Below are positions 17,325 through 26,700 of a stretch of DNA of 64,000 nucleotides, piece after piece. Below the pieces are notes generated by a model. It saw only the letters and a program-made list of their open reading frames with translations, had not been told where the DNA came from and ran no database searches. The position numbers and the translations under genes were made by a program. Origin of the DNA: Sorangium cellulosum (GTDB lineage: Bacteria; Myxococcota_A; Polyangia; Polyangiales; Polyangiaceae); assembly GCF_002950945.1 (NCBI RefSeq), contig NZ_CP012673.1, forward strand, positions 4,339,001 through 4,403,000, read 5' to 3'. Numbering within the stretch: position 1 is the first letter of the stretch; each line of letters starts with the position of its first letter.

Positions 17325-19306
17325 TGCGGAGCAAGCGGACGGGGGTGGTCTCGGCGGCGGCGGTGGTGCTCCTCTCGCTCGCGGGGGCGGCGGGGGCCGC
17401 GTCCTGCGGAGGATCGAAGGGGCAGCTCATGGTCGTCTTCCAGACGGACATGTCGCTGCCGAAGGACATCGACACGATCCGCGTCGAGGCGACGCTCGAC
17501 GGATCCGTCGTCTACGACGAGACGTTCGAGCGGCTCGGGGCCGAGGGCTCGATCCGCCTGCCGGCCACGCTCGGCTTCCTCACGCCGGACGACCCCACGC
17601 AGTCGCTCCGGGTGCGGGTCATCGCGAGCCGCGGCGGCGCCGACGGGGTGCGCCTCTTGCGCGAGGTGCTGACGACCGTGCCCGAGGGCCGCACCGCGAC
17701 GCTCCACATGCCGATCCAGTTCCTCTGCGACGGCTCCGGCGAGGTCGAGCGCGACGCCGAGGGCACCCCGCTGCGCGACGCGCAGGGCAGGGTGCTCGTC
17801 AAGAACAGCACCTGCCTCCCGGGCGAGAGCTGCGTCGCCGGCTCGTGTGTGGCGCGCGAGATCGACTCGAAGATCCTGCCCGAGTTCGAGCCGGCGGACG
17901 TGTTCGGCGGCGGCGAGGGGGACAACGACGGCCTCTGCTTCGACACGGCCCGCTGCTTCGAGAACGCCGCGTCCACGCCGCTCGACCTCGACGCGTTCGC
18001 GGAGGACGGCTCTGCTTGCAGGGCCGTCGCGCCGGGCCCGGACGTCAACGTCGCGCTGCTCACGCAGGGCGGCGGCATCTGCGGCGGGAGCGCGTGTTTC
18101 GTCCCGCTCGACGCCGAGAGCGACGCGGGCTACCGGGCCGAGGAGGACGGCACCCTGCTGCTGCCCGTCGCGGTGTGCAGGCTGGCCGCGGAGGGCAAGC
18201 TCGCGGGGATCGCGGTCGCGGCCGCGGGCGAGGGGACGTGCCGCAGGAAGGGCACGGACCTGCCGACGTGTGGCCCCTGGTCGTCGACGGGCGGCGGCCA
18301 GTACACGCAGCCCGGCGAGGCGCAGCCCACCCCGATCGCGGTCGCGCAGGTCCACCCGGTGTCGCTGCGCGTCTCGGCGAGCCGCGTGACCTGGGTCTCC
18401 GGCGTGACGTTCGAGGCCAGCGCGCCCAGGCAGGACGGCGCGCTGAAGACGACGGCGCTCGCGGGCGGCGAGCCGCTTCTGGTCGGCGAGGCGCAGGCGT
18501 CGCCGCGGGATCTCGCGGTCGACGCGGAGCGCGGTCTCGTCTTCTGGACGAGCGCGCAGGCCGGCGCGCTGATGGTGGCCCCGCTCGACGGCGGCGGCGC
18601 GCCGCGTGTGCTGCTCGACGACCGGGACCAGCCCGAGGGGCTGTCGCTGTCGGGCGACGAGCTCACCTGGACCGAGCTCGGGAGCGGCGGCGTCTTCAGG
18701 GCGACGCTGGACGTCACCGGCGCGGACGTCGCGCTCGGCCCCGTGGAGGAGCTCCCCCCGCCCGCCGTGTCCGGCGTGGAGCTCGAGTCCCCGTACCGCG
18801 TGGCCAGCGCGCCGGGCGTCGCGTGCTGGACGTACCAGGGCACGCTGGGCCGCGAGGAGGGCGTGGTGGCGTGCAACCTGGGTGGGGAGACGACGACGAC
18901 GGTCGCCACGGGGCAGCTCACCCCGCGGGAGATCGCGCTCGACGTGGACGACCAGGGAAACGCGACGGCGGTCTACTGGGTGACCTTCTCGGGAGGCGGC
19001 GTCTTCCGGGCGGACATCCAGGGCGGCGAGGTCGGCGCGGGTGACGTGATCGCGTCGGGGCAGGGCCAGCAGCTGAACGGCGTCGCCGTGCACGGGTCGT
19101 ACGTCTACTGGACCCGCCGCGACGCGGGCGAGGTCGTGCGTATGCCGAAGGACGGCGGGGAGCCGGAGGTGATCGCCTCGAAGCAGCTGCGGCCTGGCGA
19201 CATCGCGGTCGACGAGGCGGCCGTCTACTGGATCAACGAGGGCTCGCCCGATCAGGACGACGGCGCCCCTTCGAGGGACGGGGCGATCCTGAAGCTCGCG
19301 AAGTAA
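17324..19306 (+). CDS. Cys-rich lipoprotein with C-terminal beta-propeller
   Basis: A 660-residue protein with a signal peptide and a Cys in GAASCGGSKG that fits a lipobox. The first ~325 residues match the lipoprotein encoded at 8887 motif by motif (TDMSLPKDIDTIRV, FLCDGSGE, SCVAGSC, DNDGLCFDTARCF, LPTCGPWS). The remaining ~330 residues form repeats with YWT/FWT signatures (VFWTSAQAGALMVAPLDGG, VYWTRRDAGEVVRMPKDGG, VYWINEGS), as in six-bladed YWTD-like propellers. These usually bind ligands or proteins at the cell surface. It is translationally coupled to the PEGA gene. The propeller is the main difference between the two paralogous lipoproteins. Confidence 0.88.
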   Translation: MRSKRTGVVSAAAVVLLSLAGAAGAASCGGSKGQLMVVFQTDMSLPKDIDTIRVEATLDGSVVYDETFERLGAEGSIRLPATLGFLTPDDPTQSLRVRVIASRGGADGVRLLREVLTTVPEGRTATLHMPIQFLCDGSGEVERDAEGTPLRDAQGRVLVKNSTCLPGESCVAGSCVAREIDSKILPEFEPADVFGGGEGDNDGLCFDTARCFENAASTPLDLDAFAEDGSACRAVAPGPDVNVALLTQGGGICGGSACFVPLDAESDAGYRAEEDGTLLLPVAVCRLAAEGKLAGIAVAAAGEGTCRRKGTDLPTCGPWSSTGGGQYTQPGEAQPTPIAVAQVHPVSLRVSASRVTWVSGVTFEASAPRQDGALKTTALAGGEPLLVGEAQASPRDLAVDAERGLVFWTSAQAGALMVAPLDGGGAPRVLLDDRDQPEGLSLSGDELTWTELGSGGVFRATLDVTGADVALGPVEELPPPAVSGVELESPYRVASAPGVACWTYQGTLGREEGVVACNLGGETTTTVATGQLTPREIALDVDDQGNATAVYWVTFSGGGVFRADIQGGEVGAGDVIASGQGQQLNGVAVHGSYVYWTRRDAGEVVRMPKDGGEPEVIASKQLRPGDIAVDEAAVYWINEGSPDQDDGAPSRDGAILKLAK

Positions 19307-19445
19307 CAGCAGCGCCGCGACCGTCCCCCCACGGTCGGCGACGCGTCGGCTGCGGTCCCTCACGCGGCGGCACGCCGGCGCGCCTCCCGAGCCCTCGGTC
19401 GTCCAGATCCTGCGCGCTCGGCGCTCCGTATGCTATGGCCGACCC

Positions 19446-20285
19446 GTGAAGCGCACGCTCCTTCTCCTGGTCCTCCTCGCGCTCCCCGCGTGCGGCTCGA
19501 GCTACGCGCAGCAGGGGCCGAGCGACACGCTCAGGGCCTACGCGCAGGCGCTCCAGGAAGGGCGCGTCGACGAGGCCTACCGGCTCCTGTCGGACGAGGC
19601 CAAGCGGTCGATGTCGCTCGAGGCCTTCCGGCGCGCGGTCCGGGAGAACCCGGACGACGCGCTCGAGATCGCCCGCGCCATCGCGCGGCCCGCGGCCGAT
19701 CCGGTGGTCACGGCCACGATCACCATGCCGAACGGCGAGGAGCTCCTGCTCGTCTTCGAGGGGGGCCGCTGGCGGCTCGACGCGGCGGCGGTCGACCTGT
19801 ACGGCCAGGCGACGCCCCGGCAGGCGCTGGTCGGCTTTCTGCGGGCCTTCGAGCGCAGGCGGTACGACATCATCATGCGTTACGTGCCCGACGCGGAGAA
19901 GGAAGGGCTCGCCGAGGCGGCGGCCGGCGCCGCTCCCGGCGACGCGGGCGCTGCCAGCGGCGCGCCCGCGGCGCAGCCGGGTGACGCAGCGGGCACAACG
20001 GGCGCAGGGGGCACCGCCGGCGCTGACGCGGCGCAGAAGCCGGAGGATCGGCCAGGGACGGCCAGGGCGGCGGCCGGCGCGGTGCAGCTCACCCCCGAGA
20101 AGCTGAAGGCCGCGTGGGAGGGCCCCCAGCGGGAGCAGATCAACCGGATCGTGCAGGCGATCAAGGCGGCGCTGCCGACCGCGACCATCGAGGAGACGGG
20201 CGACAGCGCGTCGATGGCGTACGGCGCAGGCGGCACGGTCGCCTTCACCCGCGAGCACGGGGTCTGGAAGATCAAGGACTTCTAG
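19446..20285 (+). CDS. Lipoprotein of unknown function
   Basis: A 279-residue product from GTG 19446. The N terminus MKRTLLLLVLLALPACGSS is a classic lipoprotein signal. Residues about 25-150 form a helical/strand region (YAQALQEGRVDEAYRLL, GRWRLDAAAVDLY) that looks like tandem small cone-fold (NTF2/DUF4878-type) units, followed by an Ala/Gly-rich linker (about 158-200) and a last globular segment ending VWKIKDF. No catalytic motif is seen. It lies 52 bases upstream of lon in the same direction, but nothing ties it functionally to Lon. Confidence 0.8.
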   Translation: MKRTLLLLVLLALPACGSSYAQQGPSDTLRAYAQALQEGRVDEAYRLLSDEAKRSMSLEAFRRAVRENPDDALEIARAIARPAADPVVTATITMPNGEELLLVFEGGRWRLDAAAVDLYGQATPRQALVGFLRAFERRRYDIIMRYVPDAEKEGLAEAAAGAAPGDAGAASGAPAAQPGDAAGTTGAGGTAGADAAQKPEDRPGTARAAAGAVQLTPEKLKAAWEGPQREQINRIVQAIKAALPTATIEETGDSASMAYGAGGTVAFTREHGVWKIKDF

Positions 20286-20337
20286 CGGCGCGCCCGCGTC
20301 ATGGCTTCGAGAAGAGCGCTGTACTAGGGTTGTCGGT

Positions 20338-22752
20338 ATGCCGACCGGCGATCCTCCCTCGCGAACGCCCCCCTCGCCCGACGCCGACAGCGTCCCGATC
20401 CTCCCGCTCCGCAACTCCGTGCTGTTCCCGATGTCGGTCGTGCCGATCAACGTCGGCCGCCCGCGGAGCGTGCGCCTCGTCGAGGATCTCCTCGGCCGCG
20501 AGCGCGCGCTCGTCGGGGTGATCAGCCAGCGGTCACCGGACATCGACGAGCCGACGTTCAAGGAGCTCTACTCGGTCGGGACCATCGCGCGCGTCGTGAA
20601 GGTCATCCGGCTCGGCCCGAACAACTACTCGGTCGTGCTGAACGGGCTCGGCCGGTTCCGGGTCAAGGCGGCGTTCTCGCTGGAGCCGTACATGCGCGCG
20701 CGCATCGAGCGCATCCCCGAGTCGCTCGTGCGCGACGTGGAGCTCGAGGCGCTCGGCGCGGGCCTGCGCGAGGCGACGCGCGAGGTGCTCGGCCTGATGC
20801 CGAACCTGCCGCGCGACACCGCGGGCATCCTCGACAACGTGCGCGAGCCTGGCGCGCTGGCCGACCTCATCGCCTCGAATTTCCCGCAGGCGCAGGCCTC
20901 GGTCGGCGACAAGCAGGAGATCCTCGAGGCGTTCGACGTGAAGGCGCGCGTCCGCCTCGTGCTCGCGATGGTCGGCCGGCAGCTCGAGGTGCTGCGCGTG
21001 AAGAAGGAGATCTCCTCCATGGTCCAGGAGGAGATGGGCAAGTCGCAGCGCGAGTACATCCTCCGGCAGCAGATGAAGTCGATCAAGGAGGAGCTCGGCG
21101 AGGGCGGCGACGACGACGAGATCGAGGAGCTCCGCGAGCGGATCCGCCGCGCGAAGGTGCCGGCGGAGGTCGACAAGGTCGTCCGCAAGCAGCTGAGCCG
21201 CCTGCGCTCGATGGCGCAGCAGTCGGCCGAGTTCAACGTCACGAAGACCTACCTGGAGTGGATCGCGGATCTGCCGTGGTCCAAGACGACGGTGGACAAG
21301 CTCAGCGTCGACGACGTGCGGCGCTGCCTCGACGAGGACCACCTCGGCCTTACCAAGGTGAAGAAGCGGATCGTCGAGTACTCGGCGATCCGGCAGCTGC
21401 GCTCGGACAAGAAGGGGCCGATCCTGCTCTTCATCGGGCCGCCCGGCGTGGGCAAGACGTCGCTCGGCAAGTCGATCGCGCGCAGCATGGGCCGGCGGTA
21501 CGAGCGCATCGCGCTCGGCGGCGTGCGCGACGAGGCGGAGATCCGCGGGCACCGGCGCACGTACGTGGGCGCGCTGCCCGGGCGCATCCTGCAGGCGCTG
21601 AAGAAGGCGGGCACCAAGAACCCGGTGCTCGTGCTCGACGAGGTCGACAAGATGGGCGTCGACCTGCGCGGCGATCCGGCCGCGGCGCTGCTCGAGGTGC
21701 TCGATCCCGAGCAGAACTCGACGTTCCAGGATCACTACCTCGACCTGCCGTTCGACCTGTCGCAGGTGATGTTCCTGGCGACGGCGAACAACTGGGACGG
21801 CATCCCGGGCCCGCTCGTCGACCGCATGGAGGTCATCGAGGTGCCCGGCTACACGCGCACCGACAAGCTCGGGATCGCGCGGGAGTTCCTGGTGCCGAAG
21901 CAGCTCTCGGCGCACGGCCTCACGGACGAGCGCCTCGAGTTCACCGAGCCGGGCATCGAGGCGGTCGTCGACCACTACACGCGCGAGGCCGGCGTGCGCG
22001 GCCTCGAGCGGCAGATCGCGGCGGTGTGCCGCGCGACGGCGGTGAAGGTCGCCGAGGGCCACGACGTGCGCGAGGTGGTGACGCCCGAGCACGTCGAGCA
22101 GGTGCTCGGCCCGCACAAGCACCGCCCCGAGCTCGCCGAGCGGACGCTCCAGCCGGGGGTCGCGACAGGCCTCGCGTGGACGCCTGCGGGCGGCGAGATC
22201 CTCTTCATCGAGGCGACGAAGATGCCGGGCAAGGGCAACGTGGTCCTCACGGGCAACATGCGGAACGTGATGCAGGAGTCGGCGAGCACGGCGGTGAGCT
22301 TCGTGCGCAGCAAGGCCGACCGGCTGCACCTCGATCCGGAGTGGCTCCGGGAGATCGACCTGCACGTGCACATCCCGCAGCACGGCACGCCGAAGGACGG
22401 GCCGAGCGCCGGGGTGACGATGTTCGCCGCGGTCTCCTCGCTCCTGCTCGGCGCGTCGGTGCGCAGCGACGTCGCGATGACGGGCGAGATCTCGCTGCGG
22501 GGGCGGGTGATGCCGGTCGGCGGCATCAAGGAGAAGCTGCTCGCGGCCCACCGCGCCGGCATCCGGCACGTGCTCATCCCCGTCAAGAACCGGCGCGACC
22601 TCGAGGACGTGCCGCAGGACGTCAAGGACCAGGTCAAGATCACGATGATCTCGACGATGGAGGAGATCCTGCCGCTCGTGCTGGAGCCGCCGCGGCGATC
22701 GGCCTCGCCGAGCGCGGCGGCGGACGAGATCGAGGAGCAGGCCGGGGCGTAG
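20338..22752 (+). CDS. lon: ATP-dependent Lon protease
   Basis: An 804-residue bacterial LonA. The N-terminal substrate-binding domain begins VPILPLRNSVLFPMS. The AAA+ domain has Walker A GPPGVGKTSLGKS and Walker B PVLVLDEVDKMG. The protease domain carries the catalytic Ser in KDGPSAGVTM (about residue 690) and the catalytic Lys in GGIKEKLLAAHRAG. Lon degrades misfolded and regulatory proteins in the cytoplasm. It starts at ATG 20338, and a strong intrinsic terminator follows 40 bases after the stop. Myxobacteria often carry two lon genes (lonV, lonD); which one this is cannot be settled by eye. Confidence 0.97.
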   Translation: MPTGDPPSRTPPSPDADSVPILPLRNSVLFPMSVVPINVGRPRSVRLVEDLLGRERALVGVISQRSPDIDEPTFKELYSVGTIARVVKVIRLGPNNYSVVLNGLGRFRVKAAFSLEPYMRARIERIPESLVRDVELEALGAGLREATREVLGLMPNLPRDTAGILDNVREPGALADLIASNFPQAQASVGDKQEILEAFDVKARVRLVLAMVGRQLEVLRVKKEISSMVQEEMGKSQREYILRQQMKSIKEELGEGGDDDEIEELRERIRRAKVPAEVDKVVRKQLSRLRSMAQQSAEFNVTKTYLEWIADLPWSKTTVDKLSVDDVRRCLDEDHLGLTKVKKRIVEYSAIRQLRSDKKGPILLFIGPPGVGKTSLGKSIARSMGRRYERIALGGVRDEAEIRGHRRTYVGALPGRILQALKKAGTKNPVLVLDEVDKMGVDLRGDPAAALLEVLDPEQNSTFQDHYLDLPFDLSQVMFLATANNWDGIPGPLVDRMEVIEVPGYTRTDKLGIAREFLVPKQLSAHGLTDERLEFTEPGIEAVVDHYTREAGVRGLERQIAAVCRATAVKVAEGHDVREVVTPEHVEQVLGPHKHRPELAERTLQPGVATGLAWTPAGGEILFIEATKMPGKGNVVLTGNMRNVMQESASTAVSFVRSKADRLHLDPEWLREIDLHVHIPQHGTPKDGPSAGVTMFAAVSSLLLGASVRSDVAMTGEISLRGRVMPVGGIKEKLLAAHRAGIRHVLIPVKNRRDLEDVPQDVKDQVKITMISTMEEILPLVLEPPRRSASPSAAADEIEEQAGA

Positions 22753-22791
22753 GAGGCCACGGGTCGTCGAGGGGAGACGGCCCCCGGGGAG

Positions 22792-22819
22792 GGAGCTCGT
22801 CGCGCGACGAGCTCCTTTT
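22792..22819 (+). terminator. Rho-independent terminator after lon
   Basis: A perfect 24-bp palindrome (each arm 12 bases, GGAGCTCGTCGC and its complement) at 22792-22815 is followed directly by TTTT. It lies 40 bases after the lon stop codon and before the dehydrogenase gene, separating the two units. Confidence 0.85.
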
Positions 22820-22880
22820 CCGGAAGCCTACCGGCACCGCCAGGGGGCTCGTCCGTGAGGCGGGGGGTATAGTCCGGCGC

Positions 22881-23672
22881 ATGCGGCGCATCGCGGTGGT
22901 GTCGGGGGGCAACCGGGGGATCGGGCTCGAGATCTGCCGGCAGCTCGCGCGGCGAGGGATCCACGTCGTGCTGGCGAGCAGGGACGAGCGCCGCGGGAGC
23001 GCGGCCGCGAAGGCGCTCGCGGAGCAGGGGTTGTCCGTCGAGCCGCGGCGCCTCGACGTGGCGGACGACGCGAGCGTCGAGGAGCTCGCGCGCGGGATCG
23101 AGGCCGAGCACGGAGGCGCCGACATCGTCGTCAACAACGCCGGCGTCGCGATGGACGGGTTCGACGCCGAGGTCGCGCGCGCGACCATCGACGTGAACTT
23201 CTTCGGGGCGCTCCGGCTGACCGACGCGCTGCTCCCGCGGATGCGGCCGGAGGGCAGGATCGTCATGGTGACCAGCGGGCTCGGGGACCGGCGCAGCCTC
23301 TCCAGGCCGCTGAAGGCGCAGGTCGGGAAGGCCGACCTGACCCGCGATGAGCTCCTCCGGCTGATGCACAAGTTCGTCGACGATGTCGCCGCGGGGCGGC
23401 ACGCGGCCGAGGGGTGGCCGACGTCCGCCTACGCGGTGTCGAAGATGGGGATCAACGCGCTCACCGGGGTCGTCGCGCGGGAGCTCGCGCAGGACGGCCG
23501 CGGGATCCTCTGCAACGCGGCCTGCCCGGGCTGGGTGCGCACGGACATGGGCGGCGCGCACGCGCCGCGGTCGGTGGAGGAGGGCGCCGAGACGCCGGTG
23601 TGGCTCGCCACGCTGCCACCCGGCGGCCCCCAGGGAGGCGTGTTCCGCGACAAGGCGCCGGCGGCCTGGTGA
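22881..23672 (+). CDS. Short-chain dehydrogenase/reductase (carbonyl reductase-like)
   Basis: A 263-residue Rossmann-fold enzyme. The cofactor motif is SGGNRGIG, with ASRDERR after strand 2 (Arg suggests NADPH), NNAGVAMDG for the structural motif, and YAVSK as the catalytic Tyr-x-x-x-Lys (Tyr about residue 184). The long loop before the catalytic Tyr and the ending CPGWVRTDMGG resemble the carbonyl reductase 1 group, which reduces ketones, quinones or aldehydes. The substrate is unknown. It starts at ATG 22881, stands alone after the lon terminator and is convergent with the helicase gene (34-base gap). Confidence 0.9.
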   Translation: MRRIAVVSGGNRGIGLEICRQLARRGIHVVLASRDERRGSAAAKALAEQGLSVEPRRLDVADDASVEELARGIEAEHGGADIVVNNAGVAMDGFDAEVARATIDVNFFGALRLTDALLPRMRPEGRIVMVTSGLGDRRSLSRPLKAQVGKADLTRDELLRLMHKFVDDVAAGRHAAEGWPTSAYAVSKMGINALTGVVARELAQDGRGILCNAACPGWVRTDMGGAHAPRSVEEGAETPVWLATLPPGGPQGGVFRDKAPAAW

Positions 23673-23706
23673 GCTGCTCCCGGTTCAACCCGTCTGGTCT
23701 GCCGCG

Positions 23707-26700
23707 CTAGCCGTGGCACGCCCGCACGAACCCGCACCGCAGCTTGCGGCACGTCTCCACCGGCACCCCGTCGAAGCGGCCTTCGGCCGTCGCCTCGGAG
23801 AGTCGCTCCGCGAGCCGGGCGAGCTCGTGCTCGAACCGCGCCTGCTCCTCGTCGGAGAGAGCCCCCCGCGGCCCTGAGCCCTTCAGCCACACGGGCTCCG
23901 CCTCCGCGCCGACGAACAGCACGCCCGCGCGGACCGGGCGGTCCGGGTAACGCCGCTTGAGCGCGAGCGCTGCGGCCCGCAGGCGCAGCTCGTACGGCGC
24001 GAGATCGAGCCGCGGCCGCGCGCGCTTGTACTCGATGAGGTCGACGGGCCCGCCCGGGCGCAGCACGGCGAGATCGATAGCGAGCGAAAGCGCGAGCCTC
24101 GCCCCGCGCCGCTGCCCGGCCGCGCTGGGCTCCACCTCCAGCACGAACGCCTCCTCCCGGACAAGCGCCGCCTCCTCCTCCCGCACCTGCCGCGCGTAGG
24201 GGCCGCCCAGGAAGCGGGCGATGCCCTCCGCGGTGCGCAGCGCTTCCGGGCTGCTCGGCGCGAGCCCCTCGAAGGCGAGCCGCGCCACGACGTCCGCGGG
24301 GTCCGTCGGCTCGCCCCAGCGCGCGCGCGGCCAGCGCTGGAGCACCCGGTGCGCGGCGCGGCCGGGAGGGCGGGGGTCCGCGCCGTCCTCGAGCTCGACC
24401 CGCGCCTCGCCCGGCAGCTCGGGCGGGCCCTCGACGTCGAACAACCCGAGCTGGCCCTCGCCGGCCGGCTCGCTGATCCCGAGCAGGTGCCTCAGGCGGA
24501 AGCGGCGCGCGCACCCCTGGAACGTCGTGAGCGACGCCGTCGCGATCTGCACCGTCTGCGCGCGCGCGGGCTCCCGCGCCGGCGCTGGCCGGGGGACCGG
24601 CGCCGCGCGCGCGTACGCGTCCGTGCCAGGGGCGGGCGGCCTTCCGTCCGCGAGCAGCGCGCGGGCCTCCAGCGTGGCGCTGATCGCGGCCGCGAGCGCC
24701 GCGGGGACCTCGCCCTCTCCCTTGAGCGTCAGCCACGCCGAGCCGCTCCGCGGCTTCGCCGCGTTCCCGACGAGCACGAGCTCGCGGCGGGCGCGGGTGA
24801 TCGCCACGTACGTGAGCCGCTGCCGCTCCGCGCGCTCCCGTGCCCGCACCTCGGCGCGCGCCGCCTGGAGCGCGGGCGTGCTGATCGGCAAGAGCGGGCC
24901 GAGCGCCGCGGCGTCGTGGAGCGCGCCGGGCGCGGGCGGCCGGTCGACGCGCCGCGCGTAGTGGCGCACGAGCAGCGCGGCAGGGCGGTCCGCGGCGGCG
25001 GGGATGTAGCTCAGGCCGGGGTGATCCGCGCGGGGCTCCGCGTTCAGATCCAGGAGCACGACGGCCGGGAAATCGAGGCCCTTGCTGGCGTGGATCGTCG
25101 TGAGCCGCACGGCGTCGTCCTCGGGCGAGAAGACGGCGGCCTCCGGCTCGTCGGCCTCGTCGCGGATGCGGCGCTCCAGCCACCGGACGAAGCTCGCGAG
25201 CGCGCCGCCCCGGCGGCGGGCGATCGCGATCAGGCGGTCGACGTTGCCGAGCCGGGCCTGGGCCCGGGGGAGCGCGGCGAGGACGCGGTCGAGATCGAAG
25301 GCGGAGACCGCGGCGCGGATCGCCTCGCCCGGCGTGGAGCGGAGCGCCGCGCGGCGGAGCCCGGAGAAGCGCGCGCGGAACAGCTCGAGGCGCTCGCGAT
25401 CGGCCGCGGGCAGCCGCGCGAGCGCCGGGGCCGGACGCCCGTCGTCGGGCCCTTCGTCCTCCGGCCAGGGCGCCCGGCCCGCGTGCGCCGCCGCCCCGCT
25501 CGGCCAGCGGCCGAGCAGCGGGACGGTCAGCCCGCGGCCCGGCGGCGCGAGGATCGCGAGCGCCGTGTCGGACAGGGCCACCATCGGGCCGCGGAGGACG
25601 GCGGCCAGGGCCAGGCGGTCGTTCGGGTCCAGCAGCAGGCGGAGGATCGCGGCCACGTCGCGGACCTCCGCCGCGTCGAAGAGCGCGCGGCCGGCCACCA
25701 CGTACGGCACCTCGAGCCGGGCGAGGGCGAGCTCGACGAGCGGGATCGTGCTCCGGCGGCGGGCGAGCACGGCGACGTCGCGGAAGCGCAGGTCGCCGCC
25801 CGCGCCCTCCTTCCCGTCGCCGCGCGCCCCCCCGGTCGCGCCGCCGCGCACGCGCCGCGCGATGTACGCGGCCGCGATCAGCGCCTCGCGCAGCTGCCCC
25901 TTCGCGTCCCGGACGAGCGCGTCGACCCCGTCCGGCGCGCTGCCGTCGTCCGCGATGAGCACGACCTCCGTCGGGCCCGCCGCGCCGCCCCGCGCCGGCG
26001 CCGCCACCAGGTGCTCCGCCGCGCTGTAGGCGATCTCGAACTCGCGCCGCGCCGCTCCCGCGCCGCCGTTGTCGTTCGCCGCGGGGGCCTCCCCCCGCGC
26101 CCCCGCGGCGCTCCCCTGGGCGAAATCGCGCGCGGAGAACGCGTTGATGAACGCGAGCAGCTCGGGCGTCGACCGGCGGCTCTCGCGCAGCGCGACGAAG
26201 TCGGCGCTCGGATCGGGGGACCACAGGGACGGCGAGAGCTCGAGCGCGCGGCCCGCGGCGGCGCCCGCGAGCTCCGCGCAGACGCGGCAGAAGATCGACA
26301 CGTCCGCCCCGCGGAACCCGTAGATGGATTGCTTGCGATCGCCGACCAGGAACAGCCCGTGGCCCCACAGGCTCGCCGCGCCGGGGGCGGCGCCGGCCGG
26401 GCGCGCGAGCGCGGCGTCGCTCCGCTCGCGCAGGAGGTACACGAGGTCGCGCTGCACCGCGCTCGTGTCCTGGAACTCGTCGACGAGCAGCACGTCGAGC
26501 GACTCGCGGACCGCGGCGCCGATCGCCGGGTCGTCGCGCAGGCCGTCGCGGGCCGCGCGCAGCAGGTCCCCGAACCCGAGGCCCCCCTCGGTGCGGCGGA
26601 TCTCGGCCAGCCGCTCGCGGATCTCCTCCAGCAGATCGACGATCCGCGCCTCGCGGCGCGAGAGCCCGGGCGCCTCGCGGAGGAACCCGAGCAGGTGCTG

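Noticed and set aside
20533..22569. Long minus-strand frame within lon
   Set aside because: Antisense shadow of a fully motif-supported Lon.
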